Assembly (NCBI GenBank): GCA_023213395.1
Contig: CM041465.1
Span: forward strand, 83,087,741-83,151,740
Reading direction: 5' to 3'
Length of the DNA: 64,000 bases
Origin: Cycas panzhihuaensis
Lineage: Eukaryota > Cycadophyta
Each line of letters begins with the position of its first letter. Positions within the stretch are counted from its first letter, which is position 1. Position numbers and translations under genes: made by a program. Shown one piece after another: positions 1 through 10,620 of this stretch. The notes under the pieces are model-generated. The model searched no databases, had not been told where the DNA came from, and saw only the letters and a program-made list of their open reading frames with translations.

Positions 1-430
1 GTACATTCCTAAGCTCCCCAAGGAGGATTCTCTAGTTTGGTAGGCTTCCCCTTTTGGGAAGTACATGGTGAAATTTGGATATGGGTTCCTCATCTTAGAA
101 AAAGGAATAACTGAAAATAGGATATTAGGAGGAGTGTGGAAAATGGGGTTAATTCCTAAGGAAGTAATTTTCTAATGGTTATGCTTAAAGAATAAAATTC
201 TAACCATAGACAACCTTAGGAAAAGAGGGTTCTTCTTGGTGAATAGATGTGTCTTCTATTGGGAAGAGGAGGAGTCCCTTAACCATATTCTGTTGCACTA
301 CTCCTTTTCCAGGGAGGTATGGAAGCTATTATGGATCACTTTGGAGTTGAGTGGGTCCTTCTTGAAACCATGAAGGATCTAGTCCTTGCCTAGTCCTGTC
401 CTTTTACATGCAGATCTCTGAGTTTCCTGT
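1..430 (+). pseudogene. LINE ORF2 remnant, zinc-binding (zf-RVT) region
   Basis: Degenerate C-terminal part of a plant L1-type LINE polyprotein. Across several frames one reads GLIPKEVIF, then KNKILTIDNLRKRGFF, then a stretch with NHILLHYSFSREVW. This follows the zf-RVT pattern: a hydrophobic W-containing segment, a T..LRKRG segment, then a cysteine/histidine region followed by HILLHYSFSREVW. The first cysteine pair has mostly decayed (C in NRCVFYWEEEESLNH). There are in-frame stops, for example just before WLCLKNK, and frameshifts, so nothing functional is left. The RT domain would lie upstream of the window. The RNase H remnant at 686-1069 follows in the expected order, which supports the call. 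Confidence 0.7.
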
Positions 431-685
431 GGTTAATATCACTACCTGTATTGATGTATAACCTTTAGAAAGAGACGAATAGTAGAATCTTTCAAGAGAA
501 ACAAATGGATAATGTAAAGCTTTTTGGAATGATTTTTTCCGCTTTGAGAGAGACTCTGAAGGAGAAAGAAGAAAATTTTATTCCCTTTGAGGAAAGGAAG
601 ATCTTGGATAAGTGGGGTATCGAGAACCCTAAAATTAATCTAAGAACAAAAAGGTAATGTAAGTGGTGCCCCCCCTCTAGAGAGC

Positions 686-1069
686 TGGGTTAAGGTTAAC
701 TTCGATAGTGTGGCAAAAGGTAACCCCAGTGAGGTAAGGAGTGGAGGGGTATACAGAGATGCTGAGGAGAATGTGATTTGGGCCTTCACTGACTATCATG
801 GGACCCAAACAAATCATTAATCTGAGTTAGAAGCTATATGCAAAGCTATGGACGTGATAACCCAGGAAGGGTACCAAAGAGTAATTCTAAAAGGGGATTT
901 GTTGAATATGATAAAATTAATTAGATGGGAGGTGAACCTGAACTGGAAGCATAGCGCTATGATAAATGATACAAAGGAGTCTCTCCAAGGAAGAGAAAAT
1001 GTTCAGATGGCTCACACATACAAGGAAGGTAATAGAGTAGCTAATAATTTGGCTAACTGGGGGGTCTAA
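686..1069 (+). pseudogene. LINE-associated RNase H (RVT_3-like) remnant
   Basis: One frame from TGG at 686 to the stop after 1069 gives a plant LINE RNase H fold. It starts with WVKVNFDSVAKGNPSE, then GGVYRDAEENVIWAF, then SELEAICKAMDV, then LKGDLLNMI, and ends with HTYKEGNRVANNLANWGV. The catalytic Asp (FDSVAKGN), Glu (SELEA) and second Asp (LKGD) are present. The last Asp, usual in a VADxLA motif, is Asn (VANNLA). One in-frame stop (TAA) separates TNH from SELEA. It sits directly after the zinc-binding remnant, as in plant L1-type ORF2 products. It would degrade the RNA strand of RNA-DNA hybrids, but the stop and the lost Asp make it a pseudogene. Confidence 0.8.
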
Positions 1070-1383
1070 TTTAGAAGAAATGAGACGTGAAGGGACTTGC
1101 TTCCTAAGGAAACTATGGGTTTGGTTAGAAACGATCTGGAAGGTATTAGTATGCCTACAGAGCTTGCCATTGGGCATGTAGTGGTAGATAGTTAGTCCTA
1201 ATTCTCATAGCTAGCCACTAGGCTTATCATGGCTAGGTAGGGTTAGGAGAATTAGTTAGATTTGTTTTTGTATTTCAAAGCTAGGCCATGGGCTTATCAC
1301 GACAGGTTGTTAAGGCTAACTTGGTTGATTTGTAATGGGGTTGGAGCCCCATTTTCATCTCCACATTTATTTAAACCATATTA
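1070..1383 (+). other. LINE 3' untranslated region
   Basis: Noncoding stretch between the RNase H stop and the (AT)n tract. It holds two related lines, GCTAGCCACTAGGCTTATCA and GCTAGGCCATGGGCTTATCA, roughly 70 bp apart. It most likely is the LINE 3' UTR, with the AT repeat as a decayed tail. No gene seen. Confidence 0.5.
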
Positions 1384-1384
1384 A

Positions 1385-1482
<98 letters not shown>
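1384..1482. repeat. (AT)n microsatellite
   Basis: About 99 bp of AT dinucleotides with a single G interruption near 1410. Its place directly after the LINE 3' end suggests that it grew from the LINE tail. Confidence 0.95.
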
Positions 1483-1483
<1 letters not shown>

Positions 1484-1757
1484 CTCTATTAATAAGAGAG
1501 AAACGTTTTTTGTATATTTATAGTTTTGTCATCTTACATATATAGATATTCATAGTTTAGAAGAAAGATACTAATCTAAGACTATAACTTAATTTGATGT
1601 TCTTTTATTAGAATATGGAATATGATAACTTTGATACCATGTTAATATGCTCTTAATAATTCCATTATTGAATTATAACTAAAGCCTAATAAATAAAACT
1701 AAGAGAGATGTACTAAACAAGGAGCTATATGAATATTATTGGAAGTGTGCCAACAAT

Positions 1758-1760
<3 letters not shown>

Positions 1761-1818
<58 letters not shown>
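1761..1818. repeat. (GA)n microsatellite
   Basis: About 58 bp of uninterrupted GA dinucleotides, ending in GAGGATCC. Confidence 0.95.
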
Positions 1819-1820
<2 letters not shown>

Positions 1821-2050
1821 CCATTAAGAGAACATTCAAGAGGCTATATATTTGAATGAAGCTCTTGATATGTTTGCATACTATGCTTCATGAAATAAGG
1901 AATATATATACTAAAGTATGCTTAAAATATGAATTGAATAACTTGATAAAACTAAACTTTGAATCTAACTAAATGCATGTTAAAGGATAAAACTCTCAAT
2001 GTCTTGTCAATATAGTCTAATACTATGTTAGAAAGTAAGCTCTAATATCA

Positions 2051-2990
2051 TGTTAGAATATTTTGCCCAATACTGATACTATGTTGAAAAAACTAAAGTA
2101 ATAATAAGATCATTAGATAGGACAGGATCATTAACAAATAAATAAATAAATAAACAAGCGAAATAATGAGATACATATTTATAGTAAAAAGCCCACAAAA
2201 GAAAAAATCACTTTATAAAGTACTATTACTTTTATTAATTCACTTGAACTAAATTACATATTTCCTAAATCTTTCTTAAGTGTTCTCTTTCCGTTAATCC
2301 TTTTAGATCTTGGGTTATCACCTTTCCACTTAATATAAAGTCTTGATATCCTTTTATAGAGTTTTCACCATATAATTAACTAATAAGATATAACCTCTTA
2401 ATTAACTAATCATATAAAGCCATATTAGGTTACCACTTAACATCTTACTCGTTACTAAATTCAAATTGTTGTGCTTTAAAATTTAGTCTTTGTTGAAATA
2501 ATGAAGTGTTAGACATAATGTTTAATTAATGAGAAAGTCAAGTAGTTGTTAAATGATTAGTTGATGTAAAGTTTCTCGCATATAATTTGATTGGTAGATA
2601 TCTGGTGATACATCATTAGTTGATAATGAGGTGACATAAGTTTATATAAGGGAAAGTATATTAAAAGGCAAAGTACATCACTTAGTTATCCTTATGAGAC
2701 TAGTGACTTATGGATATATTATATAACATTCATTAATAAGATCTCATTCATGATTTACAAAGTGATTTTTCCCTTTAGAGTTTTCCATTATAAACCTTGT
2801 GTTATATATGAAGCTACATGTTAATTCTTTAATTGCCCTTAATATCCTTGATATTATTGATTGATCATATGAATAATTGGCGCTTCCCTAATTGATGATA
2901 TTGAATCATATTAATATATTACTTCCATAAACATATTTTCTAATATGGTATTAGAGATTTTCATATAATTTAATTTTATAAATTCTAATA
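2051..2990 (+). repeat. possible decayed copia LTR
   Basis: Starts TGTTAGAATATT and ends AAATTCTAATA, an imperfect terminal inverted repeat typical of copia LTRs. It is followed by TGGTATCATAG, a decayed Met primer site. A second copy of the LTR end plus primer site lies 46 bp upstream (near 2945). The left edge is also preceded by a primer-site-like sequence in reverse orientation, so the limits are uncertain. Confidence 0.35.
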
Positions 2991-3853
2991 TGGTATCATA
3001 GTGATTGGTATGGGGATTAATATTGATCTAAATCAATGACTTCTCACAACTATCTTATTGTATTTTCTTACCGAGAGATGGATGAATTTGAAAAGACTTT
3101 GGATTTGTAATCTTCCATGAATGGATTAATATGTACACTATTCTCTACAAATACTCGTTTCAATGTGTAATAGCTACAATGATCCCATTTGATAACTTGC
3201 TTGGCAGTCTATAATTAAGGCTAAGTGAATACCCTCATGAATGCCATCTTAGTAAGTCTCAACAAACTCTATTTCATATTAGCATTCTTACAACTAAAAA
3301 GTTGTCTCACAATGTTGAACAACTTTTGGTCTTTAACTCTTAGTGGGTCCTTATATTATTCTTCAATTTCTTATAGGTTTACCTTATCTTCTACGATGTT
3401 TGCTTAGCATTAAACACTGCACTAATTACTAAGGTTAAAGAATGGACTTCTTCACTTTATCAAATAATAATATTTTCATGTAAATAAATTTAATTTATAA
3501 ATCCTCAATTGAGGGTAAAAACTACTTCATAATTTCCTACAAAGATATGCTTCATACTGTCAAACCATAATTAGGATTTTAAATCCTCAATCTTTAATAT
3601 TTCTTATCCTAATAACTTATCACAAATTTTCTCATTGCATAACATATATCTCAACATATAAGTCAAATATTAAATTTACATCAACTTGGTTCTAACTACC
3701 CTCCCAATGGGCTTCAACTTACAACATTAAATGGCCTTCAAATGGTTTCATCTTCTTCAATCCTTCTGTCACATTCACCATATAGTCTATTGCTCATTCT
3801 ACCTTTATAGATAAACTCTTTGCTTTAATAATGGATCTTCTTCAAATGGTAAA

Positions 3854-4002
3854 GATTGCCACCATGTGTGTGTCTTATTTAACATTTATTTGCTTCAATA
3901 GTATATTGACAGACTACTAAATCTTTTATATTGTCTTTTATATGGTGATTAGTCCTGCTTTACTGAGCTCAATCTATTACAATCTATGTCTAAATTCTAA
4001 CA
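3854..4002 (+). repeat. C1 5' LTR (left edge uncertain)
   Basis: The last 21 bp, CAATCTATGTCTAAATTCTA plus A, match the 3' LTR end at 17,710-17,730. The rest aligns only loosely with 17,584-17,700. It ends in CA directly before the primer site. Confidence 0.5.
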
Positions 4003-4014
4003 TGGTATCAGAGC
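4003..4014 (+). promoter_or_regulatory. C1 primer-binding site (initiator tRNA-Met type)
   Basis: TGGTATCAGAGC directly follows the LTR end CA. This is the complement of the 3' end of plant initiator tRNA-Met and the standard copia minus-strand primer site. Confidence 0.85.
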
Positions 4015-4433
4015 AAGGTAGTCTACCTAACTGAGAGAGATTCTCTGTTAAAAGTAAATAAATTCTTTGAGTTATTATTAAGCATCAATAAAGAAATTAT
4101 TTAATAGAAGAAGGAGTTTTCTCAATGAAATGAAAGAGGAACAAAGCCTGTGTATGGAACTATATTGAATTATATGGTCATACAGACTAAAAAAAAATGA
4201 AAGTTCTTAGAATTCCTGAAAATTTGGCCAACAAGTAGATCTCGTCATGGTGAACACCTTTCTCTACAGGATCAAAGTCATTTGAAGCAAAGTTTGTGCT
4301 CTTTTTGCCAGAAATATAACCATACAAGTTTGTAGAGTTGATCAAAGATTTCAACCAAATCAAGGCATCATTCCAAGTAAAACCCATCTAGATCTATTCA
4401 CCTTATTAGTATGGTTTTTTTTATACCAGATTT

Positions 4434-4779
4434 TTTTGGGATAATACCCATTTGTGAAGTGTGTGTGCATGTACCTTGGGCCCCCAAAATCCACATAGAG
4501 CCCACCAGAGCTACCATGCAGCCATCTATGAGAATACTAAGGTACATATTTACTTTATTTTATTTAATTTTTAATTATTTGATTGATTTGTCAAGTAGAA
4601 GCAGTCCTCTACCTCTCTAAATTATAAATATTAAGGGAATACCTCCCTAGTATTTTTTTAACACTTCTTTCTATTTGGAAATTATGTTATACTTTGAATA
4701 ATGGATATGCTATTGTAATATTAGCCTGCTCTACTCCTCGCACCTACATTTCGTATCAGAGAATTTTGGTTCACCTACA
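4434..4779 (+). repeat. S 5' LTR
   Basis: Ends CACCTACA before the primer site at 4,782. A second primer-site-like sequence, TTTCGTATCAGAG, lies inside the LTR 31 bp upstream of the one after it. Confidence 0.65.
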
Positions 4780-6649
4780 TTTGGTATCGGAGCATCGATC
4801 AACTCTCACAACAAGAAAATATTTGACATTTTTTCACTTTTTATAAAATTTATTAATAAGTTTTACATAGGTTTTATTGAATATTTAGCTATTATTGATA
4901 TGTATACTCTATTTCATCAGCATTTCTTTGGTTTTTTATAGTTATAGCATGTGTATTTATCCCAGTAATCATTTGGTGAAATCATGTTGAGGTTTCATTT
5001 GATATTTTATAATTTTTTAATTATTTTTCACTATTTTTTCAAGGTTTTACAACATACCTAAACTTTGGCAGGTTGGTGTGATCTCCTAACTGCTCAGAAC
5101 TATGTCAAGTCACCACTCGTTAGACCCCTCTCTTAGTCCTCTGTGTACCAGAGAAGACGATTCGAAAAACCATCGCTCTTAGAGTGAGTTATAGCTCTCG
5201 GAGCCCAATCTATCTCATTATCTATTAAAACCCCAACATACTAAAGTGTAAATCACTTATTTTAGCTTCATTTCTTACTGGATCTACCTGAAACTTGGTA
5301 GCAGGGCCACTCTGGGTTAGTTGAGGCTATTGCAAGCTTGTTTCAAGCCCCGTGTTGCCCGTATAACCTCCATGGCTCTAGGCAACTTTCACGACCTACG
5401 TGAGCTAAACGAAGGCTAATTCTTAAATTTTCTTAAGAAGTTTTTCATTGTATGCCCTCTATGGATCTTCTTAGTGACTTATCTCTACTTAGAACGTGTC
5501 TTTGGAGTAGATCTCCCTCCTAATTAGCGCCTCTACGTTGTCATTTATCATGCGACTTTTGTAAAGGTGTTTTTGGAGCTTTTACAAAAATTATATTTTT
5601 CTCTCTCATTTCTGATCGATTTGCATCATCGATTAGCTACATCATCTTCTCCATCGATTTTGATCAATTCCAAGCAAGTTTTCATTGATTTTTTCATTAA
5701 AATCTTGTCATTAAGTCTATCGTTCACCATGCAACCTTCGTCCATGCTTTTTCCATTTTTTTCATATTAAAAATTAATTTTTTTGAAAGTTTTTTATTGG
5801 TATTCATCTCCAGATCATTTGGAACCCTCCTCATGATCAAATTTAATCAATTTTTAGTCATTTCTCTTATCGATTTTTCATGCAAAAATTGCCTCTGTTA
5901 CTTAGCATTAATAGCTGTCCATTTTTTCGTCAATTTTTTTTTTTTTTTACATAAGGTTTGACTTAATTAAATCAAATTGAATTATTACTTGGGGCCTGGG
6001 TGGGTCAATTTGACCTTAGCCCCCTTCAAGAGCTGGCCCCCAGTCACATTGACCTCGTATGACCTCACTTTTTATGGACTCCAAATAAATATAAATTATT
6101 TTAGAACTTTTTTGATTAATTAAAAATCATATTTCATATTTGATAGTTTTTGGAATCTGAGGCCCCCTTAGGACTATAGCCATTGGTTCCATAGTTTTTC
6201 ATGTATAAGCTTATCATTAAAGGGGTTAAACGCTAAACCTCCTATTTTGATTTTTGATTTTTTACCTAAAGGAGTACTGTTCACTTTTTTATCAATATCT
6301 CTGTGTTGGGAAGTCAGTTTCACGAACTGCTGGATTTGTTGGATTCTTGACTCAGAGCTCTATATCCTAGAGTCATTTTTTCCCCAATTTGAGCCATTTT
6401 TTATAGAGTTTAATCAAGTCAAAGTTGATCTTCATTTATTCCTCTTAATTTATTAGCCATAAAAGGGTCTTTACACCGTTTCTTTAGTGACTTGAATACT
6501 ATAGCTCTATTCCTCGAGTGGTAAGAACCGTTGGAAAGGTTTTTTAGTGCTCTACGAATCAGAATAGGTTTTTCTTACATTCTAACATCATTTTGTAGGC
6601 CATTGAAATCCTTGAAGTTAAGGTTATATTTCATTCCTAGTTTGATATT
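4780..6649 (+). other. S interior, no coding capacity seen
   Basis: About 1.9 kb of AT-rich, T-rich sequence. Short open frames here (for example 5567-5770) are low-complexity Leu/Phe/Ser runs without a recognisable domain. No polypurine tract is clear next to the right LTR. Confidence 0.5.
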
Positions 6650-6997
6650 ATTTGAGAGATAACACTCATTTGTGAAGTATATGTGCATGCACCTCGGGCC
6701 CTCGAAAGCCACCTAGAGCCCACCAGAGCCACCATGTAGCCTTCTATGAGGATACTAAGGTATATATTTACTTTATTTTATTTAATATTTAATTATTTAA
6801 TGAATTTATTAGGTAAAGGTGTTCCTTTACCTCCCCAAATTATAAATATTAAGGGAATACCTCCCTAGTGTTTTTTTAACACCACCTTCTATTTGGAAAT
6901 TATGTTATACTTTGAATAATGGATACATTATGGTAATATTGGCCTGCTCTACTCCTTGCACCTATATTTGGTATCAGAGCATTTTGGTTCGCCTACA
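6650..6997 (+). repeat. S 3' LTR
   Basis: Matches 4,434-4,779 over its length. It ends CGCCTACA followed by the flank GATTC. It contains the in-LTR copy of the primer site (TGGTATCAGAGC, near 6969-6980). Confidence 0.65.
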
Positions 6998-7289
6998 GAT
7001 TCGAAGGGTTTCATTATGGGATTTTTAAATTCTAAATAAATTTCTTCAAAACCCTACCCATCAGTTTTCTACTTTTGGGTCTTTTCCTAGCCAAATCAAA
7101 AGTTACTTTGAAAAACCACTTACATATTTGAACTTATCTTGATGAGATCTAGATTTTGGGCCACTTTTGGTCAAATCTATATACTTAAATTTTTCTACAA
7201 AAGTTTGTACAATTATACATCTAGGGTTTGTATCATCCCATTTCTCTATATAATCATGGTAGCATCTATTCTATCCCCTTTTTAGCAAG

Positions 7290-8110
7290 ATAAATTAATA
7301 GAAATTATATAATGTCTAGAAAATCAAGATTGAAACACTGCTTAGAGCCAAAAATGCCTGGAGAATAATAATTGGGGAGGAATCAAAACCTAAAACTAAA
7401 GGTGATACCTGGGCAAATTAGGAAGAAAGGGACAATGCAAGTGTAATAACTTTGAAACTCTCAGTTTCTGACCCCCTTCTTGTCTATTTTGAGAGATTAA
7501 CTCTTCATCTCTAATCTAGAAAATGTTTGAAAATATGTATAGCCAAAAAAATAGGGCCAAAATCATAGATCTTAAAGAAGAGTTGTTTAAAATGTACATG
7601 AAGGAGACAGAAACAGACTCAGAATTTATTCATAAAGTCATTTTAGTTAGAAATAATCTACTTAGTATAAGAGAATATTTTTCTTAATAGCATAGTAATG
7701 AAATGGTTGCAAGTAAATTGACAAAGGCATTCAATGTTATAATCAATACCATAACCAATAGTGATCAAATTGAAATAATGTCTTTGGATACCCTAATAGG
7801 GATAATTCTAAGATAGGAGCAAAGGAACAAGTATTACGAGGAGGGGATAAAAATTGAGGATGTGTTTATAACCAAACTCAACATAAGACCTAGAGGAAGG
7901 GGACAAGGTGGAGGATGTGCTCATTCCCCTAATATTAGGACTTACTCTCATGGAGGATGGTAAGAGAACAGAGGACAAGGTCATTCAAATCCTCCTCGTA
8001 ATGCTAGAGTCTGCTTCAATCGTCGTAAACCTGGTTATTTTTTAAGTAATTACATGGCTTTTAATGTTTATTACCATTGCAGACAACCAAGATATTATCC
8101 CTACTAGTGC
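7290..8110 (+). pseudogene. C1 gag remnant (copia, UBN2-like) with two decayed zinc knuckles
   Basis: Gag would package the element RNA. Frames broken by stops carry a copia-type capsid segment: a DNASVITLKLSVSDPLL stretch, then KEELFKMYMKETETDSEFIH, then HKVILVRNNLLSIREYF, and an Arg/Gly-rich stretch near 7,890-7,980. Two zinc-knuckle-like segments follow: VCFNRRKPGYFLSNYM near 8,010-8,060 and VYYHCRQPRYYPY near 8,068-8,105. In the first, the second Cys and the His are lost (CFNR..PGY in place of C-x2-C..GH). There are more than five in-frame stops. The position after the leader and before the protease supports gag. Confidence 0.7.
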
Positions 8111-8219
8111 TAGCAAAGAAAAGTTGAGATCTAGAGAGGAAAAATACCAGTGGGGAATTACAGTAAAGAGCAAGCAGAAGATGAAGAGGAGATAGCCTTC
8201 ATTATTAGACTAACAACTA

Positions 8220-8740
8220 GTCGTGAGTATAAAGAGGTATGGTATATCGAATTTAGAGCTTCAAGGCATATGACAGGATGAGAGGACTAGTTCGAGTCAC
8301 TAAAATCATACGTCCCAAATAAATTTGTTGAATTAGAGGATAAGTATCCTCTAAATATCAAAGGTGTAGGTATTATAGCTGTTAAAATAAAAGGTGTAGT
8401 CCAAAAAATTAGGAATATACTTTTTGTACTTAGTCTAAAAAAAATCTTCTGCTTGTTTTTCAACTAGAGAAGACAATGTCAAAGATGGTATTCGATGAAG
8501 AAGGATATTATTATATCCTTGATATGAAGAAAAATGATGTATTAATTATAAAAGGAATAGAAAGTAATGATCTATATAGACTACTTTTTAATACTATTGT
8601 TGCCAATAAACATGTAAAGGTATATACTATAGCTAATACTAATAATAATAAATTGTGGTATTTAAAGTATGGGCATGTCTCCATAAATAGACTAGCTCAA
8701 TTACAAAAATAAAAAATGGTTGATGGTCTTCCAAATATTA
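8220..8740 (+). pseudogene. C1 protease and GAG-pre-integrase remnant
   Basis: The segment near 8,236-8,290 reads VWYIEFRASRHMTG, the copia aspartic protease core. The family core is D-S-G-A-S-x-HM, so the catalytic Asp is Glu here and the Gly is Arg. About 55 codons later comes IRNILFVLSLKK, the conserved end of the protease region. An open stretch at 8476-8712 ends in KLWYLKYGHVSINRLAQLQK, the GAG-pre-integrase motif (LWH.R.GH), with the first His replaced by Tyr. Stops at several points make it inactive. Confidence 0.7.
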
Positions 8741-9385
8741 CATTTCATCATTTTATCTATAGTTGTCAGCTTGGAAAATAATATCATCATCCTTTTAAGA
8801 AAAATGAATGGTGAGCTCAAACTAAACTAAGATTAATACACATTGATCTGTATGGACCTCTTAGTCCTTACTCCATTAATGGTGCCAAATATTTTTTAAC
8901 ATTTATTGATAAATTTTTTAAGAAATTTTGGATCTATTTTCTTTATAACAAAATTGAAGTTTTTGAAAAGTTCAAAGAGTTCAAGGCAAAAGTTGAATTA
9001 GAATCTGAATTAAGAATAAAATACATCAGGTCAAATGGATGAGGAGAATATATTTTAAAAGATTTTTTAAATTTTTGCAAGGCACATAAAATACGTGGAT
9101 AATTCAAAACCCCTTACATGCCTTAATCGAATGGAGTTGTTGAATACAAGAATAAAACAATTATAGAGATGGAACAAAGCATGATCGAAGATAGACAAGT
9201 CTAAAAAAAATATTGGTCTGAAGCAGTTAGCATAACTACTTATCTTTTAAATCAAAGTCCAACAAAAGCCTTAGAGTAAATTACTTTAGAAGAAGCATGG
9301 ATTGGAATCAAACCTAACATAAGTAATCTAAGAATTTTTTGTTGTTAAGCACCTATTTATATACTAGACAAAAAAAGGTCCAAAT
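8741..9385 (+). pseudogene. C1 integrase core, first part
   Basis: Copia integrase remnant. It reads CQLGK, then LIHIDLYGPLSPYSINGAKY (first catalytic Asp), then FIDKFFKKFWIYF, then NGVVEYKNKTI (catalytic Glu), then WSEAVSITTYLLNQSPTKAL and KKRSKL. The segment around the second catalytic Asp, which usually reads SDNGGE, is RSNG followed by a stop and GEY, so that Asp is Asn. The coding sequence breaks off at 9385, where element M is inserted, and resumes in the expected frame context at 15,597. Confidence 0.75.
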
Positions 9386-9863
9386 TATAGGAAATAATGG
9401 AGCTCCAAATGCTCTAATACCAAATGTAGGAAAAAATAATGCAGGAGAATAGGGTTGAACATAGAATAAACTTCAATAGATCAATACATTAATACAAATC
9501 TTCAATACATCAATGTTGCAATGTAGCATAAACCATGAAAGCATTGTATTCAAGCCATTGTGAGAAATGAGCATTACAAATTTCCCAAATGAGGGCAGTG
9601 TCTAAAGACATCAGGTTTGCACACCCCTCAATATTTATAATTTTAGGGGAGGAGGGAAACTTCTCAACCCCTGAAATTCAAATTAACAATAAAATAATAC
9701 TAACTTAACTTAAATGAAACTAACTTAAATTAACTTAAATCAAATAAAATCTTACCTTAACTTACCTTCACATGTTGAGCACCCACATGTGTAAAATGAG
9801 GTTGATGAGGTGTACAATCCTGGTTAGAAGGTGGGAGTGGAGTGATGACGATTAACTCCTACA
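9386..9863 (-). repeat. M 3' LTR
   Basis: 478 bp. Left tip TATAGGAAATAATGG (probably once TGTAGGA), right tip ACTCCTACA, which form an inverted terminal repeat TGTAGGA/TCCTACA. It contains an internal primer-site copy (plus GCTCTAATACCAAA near 9,411). Confidence 0.85.
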
Positions 9864-9874
9864 TTCTCCCCCTT
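9864..9874 (-). promoter_or_regulatory. M polypurine tract
   Basis: Plus strand TTCTCCCCCTT, read as AAGGGGGAGAA on the element strand, directly before its 3' LTR. This is the normal plus-strand priming site and fixes the orientation of the element. Confidence 0.75.
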
Positions 9875-9992
9875 AATGGTCATCAAGAACACTTGTATCT
9901 TCTCCTTAAACTTATGGAACTTATATTTAAAAAAAACTTTAAAATTCTGATCTTTATCAACTTGCTTTAACCTTCTTGCAAAATATATCTCT

Positions 9993-10620
9993 TTACCAAG
10001 GAGTGATGCAAAAAAAACTGTAAGTAGATGAAACTTGATTTAAATGTAGATGAATAGTTGTAATTTTGACTTTATCAACTGCAACATTAAGAAGGCTTTG
10101 AATTTGAACTTTGTATTTTGTAGTCTTTATGCTATGAACAACTATCATATCATCAGGTTCATTTTTTGTCATATCATAAGATTCATTCTCCCCATCAAAT
10201 AGAGGATCAGGTACTTGTGTAGTAAGTTGGTCCTGCATTTGATCTGAATCTTCATGGGTGTTGTTATTATGATTCACTTGTTCTGTCACATGTCTCACAT
10301 ACTCATAAAAAATATCATCAAATACATAGATGGTATCTCCCTTATAAGTGGAAATCCATACATCCCAAATAGATTTAGAAGTTGTAATTCAGAAACTCTA
10401 AAAAAAACATCATTAATAGTGCAAAATAATAATCCTAAAACTTCATTATCCTTTCTAAAATTTTCTTTAATACTGAGATCACATTCATATTATAAATATT
10501 TTAGAAGATTATGTGCAATAAAATAATCTTGTATAGTCTTGTACCATAATAAAAATTTTTACCTATTAAATATAGGAAATTGTGTCATTTTATCAAAGAA
10601 ACTTTAGTATATAAAACGTA
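9993..10620 (-). pseudogene. M gag remnant (UBN2-like copia gag)
   Basis: On the minus strand from about 10,620, joined across frames, one reads YKTIQDYFIAHNLLKYL, then LGLLFCTINDVFFRV, then KSIWDVWISTYKGDTIYVFD, and then an open acidic stretch down to 9,993. This matches the UBN2/copia gag pattern, in which a short helix with ALDD..F.RI is followed by AKE.WD.L...Y.GD. No zinc knuckle, protease or pol follows. Several frameshifts and stops are present. Gag would assemble the particle; retention of this part alone is common in non-autonomous derivatives. Confidence 0.55.

Larger units (their letters stand above)
1483..3853. other. AT-rich stretch with eroded copia LTR/primer-site debris
   Basis: I see no gene here. 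Several degenerate versions of the copia LTR-end plus initiator-tRNA-Met primer-site junction (TTCTAACA followed by TGGTATCAGAGC) occur. On the minus strand they are near 1633-1646, 2017-2033, 2039-2059 and 2073-2088; on the plus strand near 2936-2957 and 2981-3000. They point to several superimposed old LTR ends. The interval 3,000-3,850 holds nothing else recognisable. Confidence 0.5.
4434..6997 (+). mobile_element. S: small non-autonomous LTR element inserted in the C1 leader
   Basis: Two related copies of about 346 bp (4,434-4,779 and about 6,650-6,997) flank 1.87 kb. They share long blocks such as TTATAAATATTAAGGGAATA and ATTATGTTATACTTTGAATA. A primer site, TGGTATCGGAGC, follows the first copy at 4,782-4,793, so the element lies on the plus strand. 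The flanks are GATTT (4,429-4,433) and GATTC (6,998-7,002), a plausible 5-bp target duplication with one change. The interior shows no gag or pol, only T-rich noncoding DNA. It looks like a deletion derivative that moved using proteins of another element. Confidence 0.65.

Noticed and set aside
1335-1523. 62-codon frame with a Tyr-Ile repeat
   Set aside because: It is the translation of the (AT)n tract.
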